In this document: piece after piece, positions 6,774-13,861 of the stretch
How the letters are laid out: the number at the start of each line of letters is the position of its first letter
Numbering within the stretch: the first letter of the stretch is position 1
Assembly: GCA_900539325.1 (NCBI GenBank)
Contig: UQCC01000015.1
Coordinates: 1 to 31,449 of the forward strand
Direction of reading: 5' to 3'
DNA from: an uncultured Eubacterium sp.
GTDB taxonomy: Bacteria > Bacillota > Clostridia > Oscillospirales > Acutalibacteraceae
DNA: 31,449 bases
The notes under the pieces: generated by a model
Databases searched by the model: none
Told to the model about the DNA's origin: nothing
What the model saw: only the letters and a program-made list of their open reading frames with translations
Program-made: the position numbers and the translations under genes

Positions 6774-7907
6774 GTGAATTGGGATTTTAATTTGCCTGTT
6801 AAATTGGTTTTCGGCGTTGGCAGGCACAAAGAACTTCCTGCATTTATTGATGAAATCGGCGGTAAGGTCGGGGTGCTTGTATGCTCACATTCGTTTGCAA
6901 AAAACGGACTTGCCGATGAATTTGTTTCGCTTTCAAACGGCAGAATTAAGGCTGTGTTTTCCGACATAAGACCAAACCCTACAACCGACAATGTAAACGC
7001 TTGCGTTGCGGTTATGCGAGAGGTTAACGCTGATTTTGCAGTTGCTCTCGGCGGCGGTTCACCTATGGATTGCTGTAAGGCGGCTTGTGCCGTTGCAAAT
7101 GGGAACGACAAAATCGAATCTTATCACAGCGGAGGCAAGGCTGTAACTTCTGCCGAGGCTATTCCTATGATTGCCGTAACTACCACATCGGGAACTGCAA
7201 GCGAGGTTACAAATATTTCCGTTCTTACGGATTTGACGCAAAATCTCAAGCAGCCGATGAACGACCCGGCAATGTATCCGAAAATTGCGGTTATCGACCC
7301 TGTGTTGACACTCACCGTGCCGCCGCAGATTACTGCTTCAACCGGTCTTGATGTGCTGTCACACGCTATCGAAAGCTATTGGGCAACTCTCAATCAGCCG
7401 ATTTGTTCTGCGTGTTCAATTTATGCGGCAAGGCTTGTTTTTAAGTATTTGGAGCGTGCATATAATCATCCTGATGATTTGGAAGCAAGAGAAAAAATGG
7501 CGGAGGCTTCTATTGTTGCGGGTGTTGCGTTCAGCCATCCTAGAACGACCGGCTCTCACGCTTGCTCGTTTCCGCTCACCAATATTTACGGCGTGCCACA
7601 CGGCGAGGCTTGTGCGTTCACACTTGATTATTTTGTGAAGTTCAATGCCGAACATGCAGATTCAGACGGCAGAATTACTGCATTTGCAAAAGATTGCGGT
7701 TTTGATACTCCGCAGGCTATGGCAGACGAAATCACGGCTATGAAAAAGCGTATGGGTATGCGTTCAACTCTCAGCGAAATAGGGTGCACAACAGATGAGC
7801 AGATTAAAGAACTTACCCAAAAAAGTATGTCAATGCTTATGAAACGAAATCCTATTGAACTTACCGAAGAGGATATATATAATATGTATATAGCATTGAG
7901 GTATTAA
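6774..7907 (+). CDS. Iron-dependent (group III) alcohol dehydrogenase
   Basis: A 377-residue NAD(P)-dependent iron-type alcohol dehydrogenase, reducing aldehydes to alcohols in the cytoplasm, probably as an electron sink in fermentation. The nucleotide site GGGSPMD lies at 93-99. TTTSGTASEV follows, and the metal ligands appear to be D193 and H197 (GLDVLSHAIE), H262 (GSHACS) and H276 (GVPHGEA), with spacing as in E. coli FucO. I chose the GTG at 6774 because GAGGTG (6762-6767) precedes it by 6 nt and the protein then begins MNWDFNLPVKLVFG, as family members do. The in-frame ATG at 6717 would add 19 residues unlike the family. The substrate cannot be decided from sequence. Confidence 0.9.
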   Translation: MNWDFNLPVKLVFGVGRHKELPAFIDEIGGKVGVLVCSHSFAKNGLADEFVSLSNGRIKAVFSDIRPNPTTDNVNACVAVMREVNADFAVALGGGSPMDCCKAACAVANGNDKIESYHSGGKAVTSAEAIPMIAVTTTSGTASEVTNISVLTDLTQNLKQPMNDPAMYPKIAVIDPVLTLTVPPQITASTGLDVLSHAIESYWATLNQPICSACSIYAARLVFKYLERAYNHPDDLEAREKMAEASIVAGVAFSHPRTTGSHACSFPLTNIYGVPHGEACAFTLDYFVKFNAEHADSDGRITAFAKDCGFDTPQAMADEITAMKKRMGMRSTLSEIGCTTDEQIKELTQKSMSMLMKRNPIELTEEDIYNMYIALRY

Positions 7908-7986
7908 TTAAGCGAACAAAGTTTGCCCTCACGGTAAGCGTGGTTAAAAATAGTTGGTTTATTATTTATATTTGAAAGGAAAAACT

Positions 7987-9147
7987 ATGATTAAAATAAG
8001 TGATAGTGTAAAATACATAGGTGTAAACGATTACGACATTGACCTTTTTGAAGGTCAGTATATGCTCGAAAAGGGAATGGCTTACAATTCCTATGTTATT
8101 CTTGATGACAAAATTGCTGTTATGGACACGGTGGATAAAATCGCCGTTGACAGATGGCAGGAATATTTGAGCGAAGTTTTGGGCGACAGAAAACCCGATT
8201 ATCTCGTTGTTCAGCATCTTGAACCTGACCATAGCTATGGAATTCAGGCAATTGCGGATAAATATCCGGATATGCAGCTTGTTATGACCGGTGCGGCACT
8301 TCGTATGTTGCCGCAGTTTTGCGATGTTGACCCTGCGAGAGTTACCGCCGTTAAAGAGGGCGACACTCTTGAACTCGGTTCTCATACACTTACATTTGTA
8401 ACGGCACCTATGGTTCATTGGCCTGAGGTTATGGTATCATACGAAAGCAGTGAAAAGATTTTGTTCTCTGCCGATGCGTTTGGCAAATTCGGCACGGTTG
8501 ACGCTGATGAGGCTTGGAATTGCGAAGCAAGAAGATATTATTTTAACATTGTCGGCAAATACGGCAAACCTGTTCAAACCTTGCTCGGCAAAGCAGCAAA
8601 GCTTGATATAGCAACAATTTGTCCGCTTCACGGTCCTGTTCTTACAGATACAATTCCCGAAGTGATTGAGCTTTACAAAAAGTGGTCTGCTTACGAGCCT
8701 GAAAACGAGGGCGTGTTCATTGCTTGTGCTTCAATCCACGGCAATACTTGGCTTGCTGCCCAAAAACTTAAAGAAATTCTTGAGGAAAAAGGCTGTCCGA
8801 GAGTTGCAATTGCCGACCTTACCCGTGATGACCTTGCGGAAGCGGTTGAGGACGGATTCCGCCACAGCGTGCTTGTTTGTATGGCTTCGTCATATGACGC
8901 AGGCGTGTTTACTCCGATGGAGGATTATCTCAACCGCCTTGAACATAAGGCTTTTCAAAACAGAACCGTTGCACTTGTTGAAAACGCTTCTTGGGCACCG
9001 AGTGCAATTAAGGCGATGAAAGCACATTTTGAAAAAATGGCAAACATCACCCTTGTTGACAAAACAGTTACGATAAAAACAAGACTTACCGAGGCGTATG
9101 TAAAAGAACTCGAAGAACTTGCAGACGAAATTATGCAAAAATTCTAA
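7987..9147 (+). CDS. Flavodiiron protein (FprA/A-type flavoprotein), O2 or NO reductase
   Basis: A 386-residue cytoplasmic flavodiiron protein that reduces oxygen to water and/or nitric oxide to N2O, protecting anaerobes. The N-terminal metallo-beta-lactamase-like domain carries diiron ligands H77, E79, D81 and H82 (HLEPDHS), H144 (VHWPE), D163 (FSADAFG) and H215 (CPLHGP). All are present. The C-terminal flavodoxin domain begins around residue 243 with the FMN loop ASIHGNT. There is no C-terminal rubredoxin or flavin-reductase extension, so electrons must come from a separate rubredoxin or similar partner, which is not encoded nearby. The start ATG at 7987 follows GAAAGGAAA; an in-frame ATG at 7954 lacks a ribosome binding site. 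It lies 79 nt after the alcohol dehydrogenase and may be co-transcribed. Confidence 0.93.
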   Translation: MIKISDSVKYIGVNDYDIDLFEGQYMLEKGMAYNSYVILDDKIAVMDTVDKIAVDRWQEYLSEVLGDRKPDYLVVQHLEPDHSYGIQAIADKYPDMQLVMTGAALRMLPQFCDVDPARVTAVKEGDTLELGSHTLTFVTAPMVHWPEVMVSYESSEKILFSADAFGKFGTVDADEAWNCEARRYYFNIVGKYGKPVQTLLGKAAKLDIATICPLHGPVLTDTIPEVIELYKKWSAYEPENEGVFIACASIHGNTWLAAQKLKEILEEKGCPRVAIADLTRDDLAEAVEDGFRHSVLVCMASSYDAGVFTPMEDYLNRLEHKAFQNRTVALVENASWAPSAIKAMKAHFEKMANITLVDKTVTIKTRLTEAYVKELEELADEIMQKF

Positions 9148-9165
9148 CGGCAGAAATTAAGACCG

Positions 9166-9212
9166 GCTCCCCTTTTTTGTAATAAAGGGGAGCTGTCGTG
9201 CTTTTGCACGAC
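9166..9212. repeat. Double-hairpin palindromic element
   Basis: GCTCCCCTTT (9166-9175) pairs with AAAGGGGAGC (9184-9193), followed at once by GTCGTGC (9195-9201) pairing with GCACGAC (9206-9212) and then TGAGGGGTT. AGCTGTCGTGC occurs again at 9235-9245. The form GGGGAGCTGTC...GACTGAGGGGTT resembles, from memory, short palindromic repeats dispersed between genes of gut Firmicutes. The first stem may also help end the flavodiiron transcript, but it lacks a T run. Confidence 0.6.
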
Positions 9213-9323
9213 TGAGGGGTTAAAACCGAAGTAAAGCTGTCGTGCAAATGCTGAATGTATGGATAAATATTGCATTTAAGTCTTTTATCGTCAAAGTTAA
9301 CAGTTATTTTCCCAAATCAAGTG

Positions 9324-9329
9324 TATAAT
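9324..9329 (+). promoter_or_regulatory. Possible -10 element upstream of the secreted-protein gene
   Basis: TATAAT is a perfect -10 hexamer, but no -35 at usual spacing is convincing (TTAACA at 9297-9302 is 21 nt away). It would give a 5' leader of about 110 nt that contains the hairpin at 9355-9384. Confidence 0.3.
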
Positions 9330-9354
9330 TCTAATATTTTTTTCCTTGAAGTGA

Positions 9355-9392
9355 AAGATGGCTTATGTTAAAATAAGCTGTCTTTTAATTTT
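9355..9392 (+). terminator. Terminator-like hairpin in the leader before the secreted-protein gene
   Basis: AAGATGGCTTAT (9355-9366) pairs with ATAAGCTGTCTT (9373-9384) over 12 bp with two G-U pairs and a 6-nt loop, followed by TTAATTTT. It lies between the only -10 candidate (9324) and the start codon at 9444. It could end upstream read-through or act as an attenuator. Confidence 0.45.
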
Positions 9393-9443
9393 GGGCATTT
9401 TATGCCTTGTCAAAAGAAAATATTTTTATGGAGGAACACATTT

Positions 9444-11732
9444 ATGACAAAAATATTTAAAAAGACTTTTGCATTTTTTATTGCGGTAATAATGATGATT
9501 TCTTCATTTCCGTATATGGTACTTGCAGATGACACCGCTTCTGCAACAGAGGGCAGTACAACTGCCGAAATGACTACCGCAGAGTTAGAGAAGTATATTG
9601 ACAGCAAGATTGAAAATGCACAACTCATTCTTCCTGAAGAGCAACGTGTTGCTACGGCTGATAAAGAGTATATGAGTGGTATTTACACAAAGGCTATTTT
9701 TAATGAAAGTCCTGATACTACCGATCTTGTATTACCTGACGGAAAGACAGCAAAATTTGGTACAACAAGATTACAATATGCTGTTGCAATTTACACAGGT
9801 CAAAATGATGATATTCGTTTTCCTGCTATTGTTACAAAGTATTTTACTCCAAAAAATTCCAACACTTGTTATATTAGATATGTTAGCATACCACAAGATG
9901 TAAACAATTTCGAATTCGGTAAAGATTGGGAAAGATGCAAGGGTGAATTAGATTTAACTTATGATAAAGATCCTCAAATCTTTTCTAGTAAATATGATGG
10001 AGACCACATAACCGGTTCGTTTAAAATGAGTGACAAAAAGTATTGGCGAAATTACATAAAGTATACCGGCAGCGGTGACGAAGAAAAATATTATGAAGCA
10101 TTGCCAACGAGTTTGAATATTGGATTTCAGTATGCAAATACAAAAGTACCAGGTTCTTTGACATTTAAGTATAATTCATATGTGTTAAATTTAGCGCCAT
10201 ATAAGAATATTTTGGAAAATCTTAAAAATGACTATACCGAAATCAAAGGAAAATCGTCTTTGTATACAGAAGAATCGGTTAATAATTACTACAAGGCTGT
10301 TCGTGATGTTCTTGATTTTGATATTAAAACTTTGCTTTCCAACATGACCTTGAATTCCAAGGTGTTTAGTACAGAAATTGCAGATATTGCAACCAAAGTC
10401 AAGACTGTTGTAGAAAATTATAATACTGCAAAAAATCTCAAATTGAAATCGAAGATTGATTTCACAGCCTATGATGCGGCAAAAGAAAAATGCGATACTA
10501 TCATTAAAAATCAGAGTGAAAATGCTGAATATGAGAAGAATTCGTTTGCAGAATTTAAGAAAATTTATGATGATGTAACCGCAAAGGCTGAAACTGTTGA
10601 AACCCAAGAAGCACTTGACGATTTGACCGCACAGCTTATTACTGCGCAAACTATGCTTCGCAAAAATAAATTTTCAATCACAGTTAATATTTATAAAAAT
10701 TCAGCCCTGATTAAAACGCAATATTATAATGATGAACTTTATGGTCATAAATTTAACATTGATGTAGCCTCTTATGTTAATGAAGCAAAAGGATGTGTTA
10801 AACGTTGGGTTATTTATACAGACGGTGGTAAAACACGCACAGTAGTCGGCACAACCGATTCGATTTTTGCCTTGTATATAACGAAGGAAGCAGTTGTTAA
10901 TGTTTATATTGTTCCGCTTGAGGAAAATGTTAATCCTGAGGAATATTCAAAAGTTGTGTTCTACGGTTTTAACGGCAGAGTAATTGATGTTCAGTATCTT
11001 AAAAAGGGTGACACGCTTACTTCTGACAAATATACAACAGCTCCTAATGTGCCGTTCTATGATTTTGCTTCTTGGGATAATGCTTCTGTAACAGGTAACG
11101 GCAAGGAAATTGCCGTTAAAGCAAAGTATACCCCAAAACAAGTTCAAACTGATGGCTGTACAGTTTATTATGATGGCTTTGCCGATGGAAAAAAGACATA
11201 CAGCTATGATGAACTTGTATCCTTAGGTGCAAATGATAACGAGTATTTTGCACTTGCAACAACAAAAGACGGTATAAACGCAGACGGTACCTCCAGTATT
11301 CTGACTTATCTTAACTGCAACGAATTTCATGCACCGAAAACAAAAGAAATCTATGTTGTGCCGGTTAAGAAAGAAGATAGAGTTGCAAAGGTTGCTATCA
11401 CCGGCAGCTACGCTACAAAGATTGATAAAGACGGCAATATCGCTTCTTCAGAAACCGACTACGCCAAAAACCGTGCAGTATTCAACTGTAAGTTCTATCT
11501 TCCTGATGAATACACGCTTGTAGAGTGGGGTGCACAAATTTCAGCCAACGGCAAAACAAAGACCGTTAAAGGTGAAAAACTGTCAAAGCACAACGAATAT
11601 TCAATCTATATGAATGTTTCAAAGACTTCAAGTGTAAAGGCATTTACCGCTGTTGCTTATGTAAGATATAAGGACAGCGAAAATAACATCAAAACAATAT
11701 ATTCACAGTCTGTCACACAGGCATTTGACTAA
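9444..11732 (+). CDS. Secreted protein of unknown function with FIVAR-like and InlB-like regions
   Basis: A 762-residue exported protein. The first 30 residues form a signal peptide (MTKIFKK, a hydrophobic stretch, then a likely cut near VLADD). Residues 30-250 are not recognised. Residues 252-408 are helical and charged and resemble FIVAR-type repeats. Residues 405-600 are beta-rich; VVFYGFNGRVIDVQYLKKGD followed by FASWD (503-546) resembles the InlB B/Listeria-Bacteroides repeat. Residues 650-762 form a further beta-rich domain. No sortase motif, lipobox or dockerin is seen. The start is ATG 9444 with GGAGG at 9430-9434; an upstream in-frame ATG at 9402 would put an unlikely extension before the signal peptide. 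A 44-residue peptide gene follows after 12 nt, so they are probably co-transcribed. Likely extracellular or wall-associated; role unknown. Confidence 0.8.
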   Translation: MTKIFKKTFAFFIAVIMMISSFPYMVLADDTASATEGSTTAEMTTAELEKYIDSKIENAQLILPEEQRVATADKEYMSGIYTKAIFNESPDTTDLVLPDGKTAKFGTTRLQYAVAIYTGQNDDIRFPAIVTKYFTPKNSNTCYIRYVSIPQDVNNFEFGKDWERCKGELDLTYDKDPQIFSSKYDGDHITGSFKMSDKKYWRNYIKYTGSGDEEKYYEALPTSLNIGFQYANTKVPGSLTFKYNSYVLNLAPYKNILENLKNDYTEIKGKSSLYTEESVNNYYKAVRDVLDFDIKTLLSNMTLNSKVFSTEIADIATKVKTVVENYNTAKNLKLKSKIDFTAYDAAKEKCDTIIKNQSENAEYEKNSFAEFKKIYDDVTAKAETVETQEALDDLTAQLITAQTMLRKNKFSITVNIYKNSALIKTQYYNDELYGHKFNIDVASYVNEAKGCVKRWVIYTDGGKTRTVVGTTDSIFALYITKEAVVNVYIVPLEENVNPEEYSKVVFYGFNGRVIDVQYLKKGDTLTSDKYTTAPNVPFYDFASWDNASVTGNGKEIAVKAKYTPKQVQTDGCTVYYDGFADGKKTYSYDELVSLGANDNEYFALATTKDGINADGTSSILTYLNCNEFHAPKTKEIYVVPVKKEDRVAKVAITGSYATKIDKDGNIASSETDYAKNRAVFNCKFYLPDEYTLVEWGAQISANGKTKTVKGEKLSKHNEYSIYMNVSKTSSVKAFTAVAYVRYKDSENNIKTIYSQSVTQAFD

Positions 11733-11744
11733 AGGAGGTAAAAT

Positions 11745-11879
11745 ATGAAAAAGTTTGAATCTCCAAAAGTTGAAATTATCAGGTTCGTTAACAGCGACAT
11801 CATCACTACATCAGGTGGCAGCGACGGTTATGACAACGGTATGTCAGGCGGCGAAAACTGGGAAAATGATGAATTTTAA
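11745..11879 (+). CDS. 44-residue peptide with DIITTSGG motif, unknown function
   Basis: A short gene with an excellent ribosome binding site (AAAGGAGGT, 7 nt before ATG). The peptide begins MKKFESPKVEIIRFVNSDII, then TTSGGS, a Gly/Asp-rich stretch with SGGENW, and an acidic end NDEF. It has no hydrophobic signal sequence. The plan of charged N-terminus, hydrophobic E-I-I-R-F segment, D-I-I-T-T-S-G-G, then a small-residue tail resembles many unannotated small peptides of clostridial genomes, and superficially a double-glycine leader peptide. No modification enzyme or peptidase-transporter gene lies nearby, so a bacteriocin role has no support here. It follows the secreted-protein gene by 12 nt and is ended by the terminator at 11903-11937. 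Confidence 0.75.
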   Translation: MKKFESPKVEIIRFVNSDIITTSGGSDGYDNGMSGGENWENDEF

Positions 11880-11902
11880 CAAAATATAATCAACCGAATA
11901 TA

Positions 11903-11937
11903 AAAAATGCTGTAAGTTTGATACTTACAGCATTTTT
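11903..11937. terminator. Bidirectional intrinsic terminator
   Basis: AAAAATGCTGTAAGT (11903-11917) and ACTTACAGCATTTTT (11923-11937) pair perfectly around a 5-nt loop, with A and T runs on the two sides. It serves the peptide gene from the left and the metallophosphoesterase gene (ending at 11949) from the right. Confidence 0.93.
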
Positions 11938-11948
11938 GTCTATATTAT

Positions 11949-13229
11949 TTATTCTTCTCGTGAAACAAGGTCGGAATGGTAATCCTCCATTTTGACTTTT
12001 TCTTTTTTATTGATGGATTGGTATTTATCTTGGTAATAGTTTTCAAGTGTGCGGTCATAGGTTCCGTCAGGGTGAATTTCCATAACGGAGCAACCACGCT
12101 GAAGTCCATACTGAGCAATGCCGAAGTATGCAAGGTAGTCAACGGTGTAGGTGTAGCCGAGCTGAATACCGTCATACATAAGCGAAAAGCTGTTTGTATG
12201 GTCGTGACCGAAGAACACGCCCTTTGTTGAGCGGAGTTCTTTTATTTTGTCAAACATACCCTCGTTTTTGTCGCTTGCGTAAACAACCTTGCCCGTTTCA
12301 CCGACTTTACCGTACATAAATTTAACTCTGTCGGTGTCTTTAAAGTCGTTGTCACGGTATTCGTAGTATGCCGTTTGAACCTCTTTGAGAGGAATGTGGA
12401 AGAACATTATTGATTTTGGCACTTCGCCGTTGTTTTCCTTGGTGAAAGCCTTTACATTTTTTTCGTACCAATCAATCTGGCTCTTGTGTATGCAGTCATA
12501 TTTCCACAACGCACCGAAATAGTCGCCGTCGGTATATGAATGTGAGTCAACCATAAATATTGCCTGAGTGATTTTGCCCGCAGTATTTTTTACTTTCACG
12601 GCATAGTTGCCGTAACCGTCAACATCTTCCGGACCGGGTTGGAACAGGCAGTGCGGATATTTTTCCTTGTTGCCGTAAACAGCCGAAATATCTGCTCTGT
12701 CAAAGTAGCTGTAAGCTTCCGTATCGTGGTTGCCGTATGTAAGGCACCAGTAAACGCCCATTTGCTCCATAAGATTTGCAAAAATCTTTGCGGCGTTTTT
12801 GTTGTTGAGCGTACCCGATTGATAAGGTACAGGAAAGCCTATGTCACCGGTAACAACTACAAGGTCGGGCTTTTCTGCCTTAACCATAGCTTCAACTGCA
12901 TTGACAGCCATCATATCCTTTTTTGAACTTAAAAATCCTGCGCCGATATGCACATCCGAAAGTTGTACAACCTTAAAATCCTTGTCGGTTGTAAAGGTGT
13001 AGTATCCGTCTTTTTCATCTGTTGTCGGCTTCAGTTGATTTTCATATTCAACAGTTGGAACGGTTGAAATAAAGTTGTTGATTGATTTAACCGAGATGAT
13101 ATTCATTGTTGCTATAACAGCGGCAATGATTGCAATAACAATCAAAATGCCGAGTATAACCTTGCCGAATATCGCCCATTTTTGTTTAGCCGTTTTTTTC
13201 GGCTTTTTTGTTTTTTCCCTTTTAGCCAT
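11949..13229 (-). CDS. Membrane-anchored calcineurin-like metallophosphoesterase
   Basis: A 426-residue protein with a lysine-rich N-terminus, one membrane segment (about 19-45) and no cleavage site, so the catalytic domain is probably held outside the membrane. The five metallophosphoesterase motifs are intact: D92-x-H94 (QLSDVHIG), G128-D129 (VVTGDIG), G166-N-H-D169 (YGNHD), H278 (FFHIP) and G341-H-D-H344. The N-terminal part resembles bacterial purple-acid-phosphatase-like and PhoD-neighbour proteins, but the substrate is not evident. ATG start with AAAGGGG upstream. It is the last gene of a minus-strand run, 29 nt after the CDF-like gene, and is closed by the terminator at 11903-11937. 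Confidence 0.88.
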   Translation of the reverse strand: MAKREKTKKPKKTAKQKWAIFGKVILGILIVIAIIAAVIATMNIISVKSINNFISTVPTVEYENQLKPTTDEKDGYYTFTTDKDFKVVQLSDVHIGAGFLSSKKDMMAVNAVEAMVKAEKPDLVVVTGDIGFPVPYQSGTLNNKNAAKIFANLMEQMGVYWCLTYGNHDTEAYSYFDRADISAVYGNKEKYPHCLFQPGPEDVDGYGNYAVKVKNTAGKITQAIFMVDSHSYTDGDYFGALWKYDCIHKSQIDWYEKNVKAFTKENNGEVPKSIMFFHIPLKEVQTAYYEYRDNDFKDTDRVKFMYGKVGETGKVVYASDKNEGMFDKIKELRSTKGVFFGHDHTNSFSLMYDGIQLGYTYTVDYLAYFGIAQYGLQRGCSVMEIHPDGTYDRTLENYYQDKYQSINKKEKVKMEDYHSDLVSREE

Positions 13230-13258
13230 AATATAAACCCCTTTAATTTGTGACTAAA

Positions 13259-13861
13259 TCAGTTGTTAATTAAAAATTTGCTTTGTTCAATTGTGTTTTT
13301 AACGGCAGAAACAGTAACAGCCGTGCCTATGATAATTGCAAATATTCCGTCTGCCGCAAAATTAACCTTTGTGATTAAAAACAGACCCATAAGTGCAAAT
13401 ATCGTCACCGCACAGTCAAGAAAACTGTCGAGTATCATTGCTTTGAGAACAGGGGAGGAGGCTTTTTTGTTGAAAGCCATATACATCAACCCCATAAGTA
13501 TTTTTGCAAATACCGTTGCAATGATAATGTAAGCATATTCCTCGCTGTATGCAATTCTCAGCGGATACATCAGCCTTTGCAAGCCGTTATATACAAAGTA
13601 TGCACCTGTTGCGGCTATTATCAATGAGATAACAAATGTGCACAGGCTTTGTATTTTTTGAGATTTCAGTTCAGTCACTTTTCGTGCAAGGAAAAATCCC
13701 AAAACAGCTATTAAGCAGGCAAATGTGTCACCGAGATTGTTGATTGCATCGCAGTATATCGACAGACTGTTTGTGCTTATTCCGACATAGAATTTTGCAA
13801 AAAACAGTACCGTGTTGAATATTACGCCGAGTGCCGTTGCTTTTATTCCGATTTTGTTCAT
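13259..13861 (-). CDS. Short cation-diffusion-facilitator-like membrane protein
   Basis: A 200-residue protein with five to six hydrophobic segments. DAINNLGD near residues 38-45 and LDSFLD near 144-149 match the two metal-site motifs of CDF transporters (second and fifth helices). Full-length CDF proteins have about 290-300 residues with a cytoplasmic dimerisation domain; this one stops after the membrane part, with no sign of a frameshift. Its ATG overlaps the metG stop (TAATG), so it is probably translated by coupling with metG. Metal efflux, likely of divalent ions such as Zn, Mn or Fe, is the family role; whether the short form transports by itself is uncertain. Confidence 0.75.
   Translation of the reverse strand: MNKIGIKATALGVIFNTVLFFAKFYVGISTNSLSIYCDAINNLGDTFACLIAVLGFFLARKVTELKSQKIQSLCTFVISLIIAATGAYFVYNGLQRLMYPLRIAYSEEYAYIIIATVFAKILMGLMYMAFNKKASSPVLKAMILDSFLDCAVTIFALMGLFLITKVNFAADGIFAIIIGTAVTVSAVKNTIEQSKFLINN

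Noticed and set aside
10191..10649. A 152-codon minus-strand frame inside the secreted-protein gene
   Set aside because: Cys- and Phe-rich low-complexity translation with no ribosome binding site, fully antisense to a convincing gene.
11745..11879. Calling the 44-residue peptide a bacteriocin precursor
   Set aside because: No modification enzyme, processing peptidase or dedicated transporter is nearby; the Gly-Gly resemblance alone is too weak.
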